In this document: positions 57,970 through 64,000 of the stretch, piece after piece | Numbering within the stretch: the first letter of the stretch is position 1 | Layout: each line of letters begins with the position of its first letter | Source of the DNA: Sphingobium sp. AS12 | Lineage (GTDB): Bacteria > Pseudomonadota > Alphaproteobacteria > Sphingomonadales > Sphingomonadaceae | Assembly: GCF_019097845.1 (NCBI RefSeq) | Contig: NZ_JAHRGM010000024.1 | Span: 124,001-188,000, forward strand | Length of the DNA: 64,000 nucleotides | Direction of reading: 5' to 3' | Notes under the pieces: generated by a model | Databases searched by the model: none | The model's input: only the letters and a program-made list of their open reading frames with translations | What the model was told of the DNA's origin: nothing | Program-made: the position numbers and the translations under genes

Positions 57970-59210
57970 CACCCACTCGCAACCCCACCGACTGGAAGTC
58001 GGACGAAATGCGCAAGCGGATTGCGCGGCGCTATGCGGCCGAGCGGCGGTTTAAATTCGCCGGGCTGTTTGCCGTGGCGCTGTCTGCCGCTTTCCTGGCC
58101 TTCCTGCTGTTCACAATGATGGGCAACGGGCTGCGCGGCTTCACCCGGACCGAGATTGCGCTCCAGATCAATTTCCCGGCATCCCCTCTGCTGCTCGATC
58201 CGGCCAACATCACCGACGCGGCGCTGGCCAATGCCAACCTGCCGATGGTGACGGGGCAGGTGGCAAGACAAGCACTGGGTGCGGATGCCGACGCCTTGCT
58301 GTCATCGACCGCCTGGATCAGCATCCGCGATGCGATCAAGGCCGATCCCGCCATATTGGGGCGGACGGTGACGATCCGCGTCCCGGCGTCCACCACCATC
58401 GACCTCGCCGCCAAGCATGAAGGCGCGCCGGAAGCCGAAGCCGCGGTCGAACGGCTGCGCAAGGCAGGCCTGCTGACGACCGGCTTCAACTGGAGCTTCC
58501 TGACGGCAAGCGATGGCACTGACCCCACTCAGGTCGGCATATGGGGCGCGTTCAAGGGATCGTTGCTGACGATGCTGGTGACGCTGGCGCTCAGCTTCCC
58601 TATCGGTGTGGCGACGGCCCTTTATCTGGAGGAATATGCGCCCAAGGCGTGGTGGACCGACATTATCGAAGTGTCGATCAACAATCTGGCCGCTGTCCCC
58701 TCGATCATCTTCGGCCTGCTGGGCCTGTCGATCTTCCTGAACTTCCTGCATCTGCCGCGATCGGCGGCGCTGATCGGCGGCATGACACTGGCGCTGATGA
58801 CGATGCCGGTCATCGTCATTGCCGGGCGCAACGCGATCAAGTCGGTGCCGCCCAGCATCCGCGACGCCGCGCTCGGCATCGGCGCATCGCCGGTGCAGGT
58901 GGTGTTCCACCATGTGCTGCCGCTCGCCCTGCCCGGCATCCTCACCGGCACGATCATCGGCATGGCGCGCGCGCTGGGCGAAACCGCGCCGCTGCTGATG
59001 ATCGGGATGCGCGCCTTCATCGCGACGCCGCCGGGCGGGATCAGCGATCCGGCGACAGTGTTGCCGGTGCAGATTTTCCTGTGGTCCGATGAAGTCTCCA
59101 GGGGCTTTGTCGAAAAGACGTCGGCCGCCATCATCGTGCTGCTGGCCTTCCTCCTCGCGATGAATGGTCTGGCCATCTATCTGCGCAACAAGTTTGAAAC
59201 ACGGTGGTAA
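57966..59210 (+). CDS. pstA: Phosphate ABC transporter permease PstA
   Basis: 414 residues. The N-terminal 180 residues contain one membrane helix and the periplasmic DUF3333-type extension usual in alphaproteobacteria. The permease core (about 190-410) has the EAA loop [26 protein letters not shown]. Partner of PstC. Overlaps pstC by 4 bp and ends 8 bp before the pstB ATG. Confidence 0.92.
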   Translation: MTPTRNPTDWKSDEMRKRIARRYAAERRFKFAGLFAVALSAAFLAFLLFTMMGNGLRGFTRTEIALQINFPASPLLLDPANITDAALANANLPMVTGQVARQALGADADALLSSTAWISIRDAIKADPAILGRTVTIRVPASTTIDLAAKHEGAPEAEAAVERLRKAGLLTTGFNWSFLTASDGTDPTQVGIWGAFKGSLLTMLVTLALSFPIGVATALYLEEYAPKAWWTDIIEVSINNLAAVPSIIFGLLGLSIFLNFLHLPRSAALIGGMTLALMTMPVIVIAGRNAIKSVPPSIRDAALGIGASPVQVVFHHVLPLALPGILTGTIIGMARALGETAPLLMIGMRAFIATPPGGISDPATVLPVQIFLWSDEVSRGFVEKTSAAIIVLLAFLLAMNGLAIYLRNKFETRW

Positions 59211-59218
59211 ACGCACCC

Positions 59219-60007
59219 ATGACCGAAGCAACAAATCCTCTGGCCATTGCCAACCCCAAAATGTCGGCCCGCGACGTCAAGGTATTCTACGGCGCGAAGC
59301 AGGCGATCAAGGGCGTGTCGATCGACGTCGACATGGACCATGTCACCGCCTTCATCGGCCCGTCGGGCTGCGGCAAGTCGACCTTCCTGCGGACTTTGAA
59401 CCGCATGAACGACACCGTCGCCAGCGCGCGGGTGGAAGGCATGATCATGCTGGATGGCGAGGATATTTATTCCCCGTCGATGGACGTGGTGCAGCTGCGC
59501 GCGCGGGTCGGCATGGTGTTCCAGAAGCCCAACCCCTTCCCCAAGTCGATCTACGAAAATATCGCCTATGGGCCGCGCATCCATGGGCTGGCCCATGCCA
59601 AGGCGGACCTGGACGTGGTCGTTGAAAAATCGCTGCGCCGCGCTGGCCTGTGGGAAGAAGTGAAGGACCGGCTGCATGACAGCGGCACCGCCCTGTCGGG
59701 CGGGCAGCAGCAGCGCCTGTGCATTGGCCGCGCCATCGCGGTGGAGCCGGAAGTCATCCTGATGGACGAGCCCTGTTCCGCGCTGGACCCGATTGCGACG
59801 GCGAAGATCGAGGAGCTGATCCACGAGCTGCGCGGCCGCTATGCGATCGTCATCGTGACCCACAATATGCAGCAGGCCGCGCGCGTGTCGCAACGGACCG
59901 CCTTCTTCCACCTCGGCGATCTGGTCGAATATGGCGTGACGAGCGACATATTTACGAACCCGACGCAGGAGCGGACCAAGGATTATATCACCGGTCGCTA
60001 CGGCTGA
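59219..60007 (+). CDS. pstB: Phosphate ABC transporter ATPase PstB
   Basis: 262 residues from ATG 59219; a GTG at 59204 is possible but overlaps pstA. Walker [11 protein letters not shown] loop, ABC signature [14 protein letters not shown], Walker [14 protein letters not shown] and the family-typical NMQQAARVS are present. It powers phosphate import through PstCA and takes part in signalling to PhoR through PhoU. Confidence 0.96.
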   Translation: MTEATNPLAIANPKMSARDVKVFYGAKQAIKGVSIDVDMDHVTAFIGPSGCGKSTFLRTLNRMNDTVASARVEGMIMLDGEDIYSPSMDVVQLRARVGMVFQKPNPFPKSIYENIAYGPRIHGLAHAKADLDVVVEKSLRRAGLWEEVKDRLHDSGTALSGGQQQRLCIGRAIAVEPEVILMDEPCSALDPIATAKIEELIHELRGRYAIVIVTHNMQQAARVSQRTAFFHLGDLVEYGVTSDIFTNPTQERTKDYITGRYG

Positions 60008-60024
60008 TCGCGGGAGAGACGAAT

Positions 60025-60717
60025 ATGGCTGAACATACGATCAAGGCGTTCGACGAGGATATCGACAGGCTGCGCGGCCTGATCGCGGAAATGGGCGGAC
60101 GCGCCGAAGCCGCGATCGAAAGCGCGATGATCGCGCTGCAACGGCAGGACCTGGTGCTGGCGGCGCAGGTGGTGGCCGACGACAAGCGCATCGACGCGAT
60201 CGAGGCGGAAGTCGAGAAGCTGGTCATCCAGGTGATTGCGCTCCGCGCGCCGATGGCCAACGATCTGCGCGACGTGATCGCCGCGCTCAAGATCGTCGGC
60301 GTGGTCGAGCGCATCGGCGACTATGCCAAGAATATCGCCAAGCGCGTGCCGCTGATCATGGTCAACCAGCGCACGCTGGAACCGGTGTCGCTGCTGCCGT
60401 CCATGGGACAGGTGGCGAGCGAAATGGTGCATGACGCGCTCAACGCCTTTGCCGCGCGCGACGCCGACCTGGCTATCGCAGTGGTCGAGCGCGACACGGT
60501 GGTCGACGATTTCTACAACAGCGTGTTCCGTACGCTGGTGACCTATATGGTCGAAAATCCCAAGACGATCAGCGAATGTGCGCATCTGCTGTTCATCGCC
60601 AAGAATATCGAGCGGATCGGCGACCATGCGACCAATGTCGCGGAGATGGTCTATTATGCGGCCACGGGCCAGACCCTGCCCGACCGCGACCGCGGCGGCG
60701 CGGCGGCGGAGGAATAA
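60025..60717 (+). CDS. phoU: Phosphate signalling protein PhoU
   Basis: 230 residues from ATG 60025. Two three-helix bundles with the repeated metal-binding pattern: KIVGVVERIGDYAKNIAKR in the first and FIAKNIERIGDHATNVAEMV in the second. It links the Pst transporter to PhoR and restrains the Pho response when phosphate is plentiful. Between pstB and phoB in the operon. Confidence 0.95.
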   Translation: MAEHTIKAFDEDIDRLRGLIAEMGGRAEAAIESAMIALQRQDLVLAAQVVADDKRIDAIEAEVEKLVIQVIALRAPMANDLRDVIAALKIVGVVERIGDYAKNIAKRVPLIMVNQRTLEPVSLLPSMGQVASEMVHDALNAFAARDADLAIAVVERDTVVDDFYNSVFRTLVTYMVENPKTISECAHLLFIAKNIERIGDHATNVAEMVYYAATGQTLPDRDRGGAAAEE

Positions 60718-60722
60718 AGATC

Positions 60723-61424
60723 ATGGCCCGTGCAAAAATGCTGCTGGTCGAGGATGACGCGGCACTCGCCGAACTGCTGATCTGGCATTTCAAGCGCGAG
60801 GATTTCGACGTCGCCCATACCGTCGATGGCGAGGAAGCCTTGCTGATGGCGCAGGAAAATGTGCCTGACATCGTGCTGCTCGACTGGATGGTGGAAAGCC
60901 TGTCGGGGATTGAGGTGTGCCGCCGCCTGCGCCGCGCCAATGGCACCGCCAATGTGCCGATCATCATGCTGACCGCGCGCGGGGAAGAAGAAGATCGGGT
61001 GCGCGGGCTGGAGACAGGCGCGGACGATTATGTGACCAAGCCTTTCTCTCCGCGCGAACTGGTGGCGCGGGTCGGGGCGGTGCTGCGGCGCGTGCGCCCG
61101 GCGCTGGCGGGTGAGACACTGACCTTTGCCGACGTCGAGATGGACACAGTGGGGCACAAGGTGCGGCGCGGCGGGCAGGTGATCCCGCTTGGTCCCACCG
61201 AATTCCGCCTGCTGCGCCATTTTCTGGAGCATCCCGGCTGGGTATTCTCGCGCGAGCGGCTGCTCGACAGCGTGTGGGGACAGGACAGCGACATCGAACT
61301 GCGCACCGTCGACGTCCATATCCGCCGCCTGCGCAAGGCGATCAACGGCGACGGCCAGTTTCAGGACATCATCCGCACCGTGCGATCAGCGGGCTATGCG
61401 CTGGATACCGATGGCGTGAGCTGA
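60723..61424 (+). CDS. phoB: Phosphate regulon response regulator PhoB
   Basis: 233 residues from ATG 60723. The receiver has Asp11/Asp12, phospho-acceptor Asp54 in LLDWMVESLSG, and TAR plus K in VTKPFSPREL. The winged-helix part ends RTVDVHIRRLRKAI and IRTVRSAGYAL, typical of PhoB. It should bind the Pho box before pstS. Last gene of the cluster; a palindrome and the convergent def follow. Confidence 0.94.
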   Translation: MARAKMLLVEDDAALAELLIWHFKREDFDVAHTVDGEEALLMAQENVPDIVLLDWMVESLSGIEVCRRLRRANGTANVPIIMLTARGEEEDRVRGLETGADDYVTKPFSPRELVARVGAVLRRVRPALAGETLTFADVEMDTVGHKVRRGGQVIPLGPTEFRLLRHFLEHPGWVFSRERLLDSVWGQDSDIELRTVDVHIRRLRKAINGDGQFQDIIRTVRSAGYALDTDGVS

Positions 61425-61434
61425 GGCAATTACC

Positions 61435-61521
61435 TGTCATGCCAGCGAAGGCTGGCATCTCCCTTTTCTTTCCAGCGTCGCGCCAGAAGGAGTGAGATCC
61501 CGGCTTTCGCCGGGATGACGG
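61435..61521. repeat. Intergenic palindromic repeat 4
   Basis: Two hairpins facing each other: ATGCCAGC-GAAG-GCTGGCAT near 61439-61458 and ATCCCGGC-TTTC-GCCGGGAT near 61497-61516, with TGTC and GAC ends plus inner CATCTC/GAGATC that complete a larger palindrome. It lies between convergent phoB and def. I recall the arm sequence as a widespread repeat in sphingomonads and relatives. Confidence 0.78.
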
Positions 61522-61528
61522 GCGCAAG

Positions 61529-62059
61529 TCAGGCGGCGCGGCGGGCCTTGGTCAGTTTCTTCATCAGCATGTCGCGCTTCATGCGCGACAGATGGTCGAT
61601 GAAGAGAACGCCTTCCAGATGGTCCATTTCATGCTGGAGGCAGGTGGCGAGCAGCCCTTCAAGCTGTTCTTCATGGATGCGGCCGTCTCTGTCCATCCAG
61701 CTGGCGCGGATCGTCGCGGGGCGCTCCACCTCGGCATATTGGTCGGGGACGGACAGGCAGCCTTCATTATAGACTGACAGATCCTCTGATTCCCGCAGGA
61801 TTTCCGGGTTGATGAACACCATCGGCTTCTTGACCGGGGGGGCATCCTCCGCGTCGGATTCTGGTTCTTGCAGGTCCATCACCAGCACCCGCTTTGGCAC
61901 GCCGACCTGGATCGCGGCCAGGCCAATGCCGGGCGCGTCGTACATCGTCTCGAACATATCGTCGATCAGCCGTTGCAGATCGGCGTCGATCGACTCCACG
62001 GGGGTCGAAATGGTGCGCAGGCGCGGGTCCGGCGCCTCAAGGATAGGAAGAATGGCCAT
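61529..62059 (-). CDS. def: Peptide deformylase
   Basis: 176 residues. The three deformylase motifs are present: [10 protein letters not shown] (45-54), EGCLSVP with metal ligand Cys101, and QHEMDHLEG with His143, Glu144 and His147. It removes the formyl group from new proteins. fmt, which adds that group to initiator tRNA, starts at 63305 on the other strand. Confidence 0.96.
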   Translation of the reverse strand: MAILPILEAPDPRLRTISTPVESIDADLQRLIDDMFETMYDAPGIGLAAIQVGVPKRVLVMDLQEPESDAEDAPPVKKPMVFINPEILRESEDLSVYNEGCLSVPDQYAEVERPATIRASWMDRDGRIHEEQLEGLLATCLQHEMDHLEGVLFIDHLSRMKRDMLMKKLTKARRAA

Positions 62060-62111
62060 GGCTCTAAAATAGCGGAAAGACGCAGAATTTCAAGCGATGC
62101 GCTGCATCGCG

Positions 62112-62570
62112 CTATTCACCCAGCCATTCGTCGATCGCGGGTTTCAATATGGTCGAAATCAGCTCGACCAGCAAGCCGCCATCTGGCGAGGTGAGATAGG
62201 CGATCGCGCCATAGCCCTGTTCCGGCGGCAGGTTGGCGGCGCGCGGCGTCCAGCCCGCCGCGACCAGCCGGTCCGCTTCGGCGGGCAGATCATCCACCCA
62301 CACACCGATATGGCGCGCGCCTGCGGGCCTTGCGGTATCGTAAAAGCTGCTATTGCCCTGCACCAGTTCCAGATGGATCGGCCCGCCCAGCGAGTAAGTG
62401 GCGCGCACGCTGATTTCCCGCGCGCCTTCCTCCGGGGTCCAGAAGGGGAGCGGATCGAAATCGCGGATCGGCGCGAATGTCAGCCCCAGCGCCGCGCTAT
62501 AATCCGCCACCGCCCGGTCGATGTCCGGAACGGCAATGCCCGTGTGATGGGTGCGGCTAAGGTCGATCAT
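62112..62570 (-). CDS. VOC-family (glyoxalase fold) protein
   Basis: 152 residues with two beta-alpha-beta-beta-beta modules: THHTGIAVPDIDRAVADYSAALGL and ARHIGVWVDDLPAEADRLVAAGW. Metal ligands are possible at the first His pair and in LELVQG. Members include isomerases, dioxygenases and methylmalonyl-CoA epimerase-like proteins; the reaction here cannot be told. Stands alone. Confidence 0.85.
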   Translation of the reverse strand: MIDLSRTHHTGIAVPDIDRAVADYSAALGLTFAPIRDFDPLPFWTPEEGAREISVRATYSLGGPIHLELVQGNSSFYDTARPAGARHIGVWVDDLPAEADRLVAAGWTPRAANLPPEQGYGAIAYLTSPDGGLLVELISTILKPAIDEWLGE

Positions 62571-62654
62571 CGGGCATCCTTCCGGTGGGTTATCTGGCCC
62601 GGTCTAGCGGAGGGATGCAGCGGGGTCAGCTAACAGCTTTGGCAGGGTGCGCCC

Positions 62655-63251
62655 CTACCCCACCGGTCTTCTTGCCCGCAGCGCCTGCGCCAATGTGCCT
62701 TCGTCCAGATAGTCCAGCTCGCCGCCGACCGGGACGCCATGGGCCAGCTGGGTCAGGCGGATCGGGAAGCGTTCGAGCCGTTCGGCGAGATAATGGGCGG
62801 TGGTCTGGCCCTCCAGCGTGGCGTTCATCGCCAGCACCACTTCATCGACCCCGCCCTGTTCCAGCCGGGCGACCAGCGCGTCGATCGTCAGATCTTCCGG
62901 TCGGATACCCTCCAGTGCGGAGAGACGCCCGCCCAGCACATGGAAGCGGCCCGGAAAGAGACGGGACTTGTCGAGTGCCCACAAATCCGCGACATCCTCC
63001 ACGACGCACAGCGCGCGGGGATCGCGGCGGGTGTCGGTGCAAATGCCGCAGGGATCGACCGTATCGACATTGCCGCAGACGTGGCAGGTGACGAGCCGTT
63101 CGTTCACCGCCTCCAGCGCGCGCAGCAACGGGGCCATCGCGGCTTCGCGTTTCTTGATGAGGTGCAGCACCGCGCGCCGCGCCGAACGCGGGCCAAGACC
63201 AGGCAGACGGGACAGGGCTTGCGTCAGCGCTTCGATTTCAGTGGATGCCAT
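62655..63251 (-). CDS. recR: Recombination protein RecR
   Basis: 198 residues. An N-terminal helix-hairpin-helix ([20 protein letters not shown]) precedes the zinc finger [16 protein letters not shown] and a Toprim domain with [13 protein letters not shown] and [18 protein letters not shown]. It acts with RecO/RecF to load RecA at gaps. dnaX and the YbaB-type gene often found with recR are not in this window. Confidence 0.95.
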   Translation of the reverse strand: MASTEIEALTQALSRLPGLGPRSARRAVLHLIKKREAAMAPLLRALEAVNERLVTCHVCGNVDTVDPCGICTDTRRDPRALCVVEDVADLWALDKSRLFPGRFHVLGGRLSALEGIRPEDLTIDALVARLEQGGVDEVVLAMNATLEGQTTAHYLAERLERFPIRLTQLAHGVPVGGELDYLDEGTLAQALRARRPVG

Positions 63252-63304
63252 GTAGTGAGATAAGGACTTGCAACCCGTCCCGACAAGGGCTTTGAGGTTG
63301 CACC

Positions 63305-64000
63305 ATGCGTATCATCTATATGGGCACTCCCGATTTCGCGGTTCCCGCGCTCGACGCGCTGGCCAAGGCCGGGCATGAGATCGTTGCGGTTTACAGCCAG
63401 CCGCCCCGTCCGGCCGGGCGCGGCAAGAGCCTGACCCCCTCCCCGGTGCATCAGCGGGCTGAGGCGATGGGGATCGATGTTCGGGTGCCGGAGTCGCTGA
63501 AAGACGAGGCGGTGCAGGCGGATTTCGCGGCGCTCGACGCCGATGTCGCGGTGGTCGCGGCCTATGGCTTGATCCTGCCGCGCGCCGTGCTGGATGCGCC
63601 GCGCCATGGCTGCATGAATATCCATGCGTCGTTGCTGCCACGCTGGCGCGGGGCGGCACCGATCCAGCGGGCGATATTGTCGGGCGACAATGTCACCGGC
63701 GTCACGATCATGGACATGGAAGCGGGCCTCGACACCGGGCCGATGCGGGCCAAATATGTGACCAAGATAGAGGGCAAGACGGCAGGCGCGCTGACGGCGG
63801 AGCTGGCGCAGGCTGGCGCGGCGCTGATGGTCGAGGTGCTGGACGACGTCGCGCTCCATCCGCCGATGGCGCAGCCCGAAGCGGGCGTGATCTATGCCGC
63901 CAAGATCGCCAAGGCCGAAGCGCGGATCGACTTCACCCGCCCCGCGATCCAGGTCGAGCGGCAGGTGCGCGGCTTCAATCCCTTTCCCGGCGCCTTTTTC
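63305..64000 (+). CDS. fmt: Methionyl-tRNA formyltransferase, N-terminal part
   Basis: The first 232 residues are present; the gene runs off the right edge. The formyl-transferase domain is clear: [27 protein letters not shown], and the catalytic [20 protein letters not shown] with Asn-His and downstream Asp (GLDTGPM). It formylates initiator Met-tRNA. Divergent from recR with 53 bp between. Confidence 0.96.
   Translation, partial: MRIIYMGTPDFAVPALDALAKAGHEIVAVYSQPPRPAGRGKSLTPSPVHQRAEAMGIDVRVPESLKDEAVQADFAALDADVAVVAAYGLILPRAVLDAPRHGCMNIHASLLPRWRGAAPIQRAILSGDNVTGVTIMDMEAGLDTGPMRAKYVTKIEGKTAGALTAELAQAGAALMVEVLDDVALHPPMAQPEAGVIYAAKIAKAEARIDFTRPAIQVERQVRGFNPFPGAFF

Noticed and set aside
1..64000. 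CRISPR arrays, rRNA genes and insertion sequences
   Set aside because: No regularly spaced direct repeats with spacers, no rRNA sequence and no transposase gene were found on either strand.

Overview
The window reads as a chromosomal stretch from a high-GC alphaproteobacterium of the Sphingomonadaceae (Sphingobium/Sphingomonas type). Support comes from a PhoK-type alkaline phosphatase with the Sphingomonas residue set, a TorF-like porin, an alphaproteobacterial arrangement of pho/pst genes, an HPr-rel-A cassette, and several intergenic palindromes of kinds I recall from sphingomonads. The assignment is inference from gene content; there is no rRNA gene to confirm it.

Left chromosomal part (1-15.9 kb): the start of an RND efflux operon, tlyA-dsbD, phoK, a serine acetyltransferase, an EnvZ/OmpR-like pair, a TorF porin, a carbonic anhydrase-SulP anion transporter operon closed by a strong terminator, an orphan response regulator whose receiver has lost part of its active site, a DEDD exonuclease and corA.

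Mobile element (16.0-26.06 kb): a compact 10-kb element sits in the 3' end of a tRNA-Arg(CCT) gene and is bounded by a 16-bp direct repeat. It encodes a prim-pol/D5-type helicase replication protein, a dense array of TGCAAG/TGCAAC hexamers just after that gene (candidate origin), small helix-turn-helix genes, an HK97-type prohead protease and major capsid protein, an opposite-strand ribbon-helix-helix plus DUF4145 pair with its own candidate operator repeats, and a tyrosine integrase beside the tRNA. I see no terminase large subunit, portal, tail or lysis gene. It looks like a phage satellite that makes its own capsid shell, or a strongly reduced prophage. It is the most unusual item in the window.

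Middle chromosomal part (26.1-45 kb): operons for DUF1178/Nit amidase/glutaredoxin/ComF, LptF-LptG lipopolysaccharide export, two diacylglycerol-kinase-like genes, a fatty acid desaturase, ErpA-type Fe-S carrier plus exonuclease III, a LytM-type peptidase, and glnE-bcp-DUF455.

Right part (45-64 kb): an orphan NepR-like anti-sigma gene, a zinc metallopeptidase, patatin phospholipase with 3-hydroxybutyrate dehydrogenase, a cluster of three very small genes, an M20 amidohydrolase, an HPr-rel-A cassette (nucleotidyltransferase, HprK-related kinase A, PqqD-like protein) with a Tat-exported protein upstream, and the full phosphate regulon phoR-pstSCAB-phoU-phoB with a three-repeat candidate Pho box. 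The window ends with def, a VOC protein, recR and the start of fmt. Four different intergenic palindromes occur; three of them lie between convergent genes.
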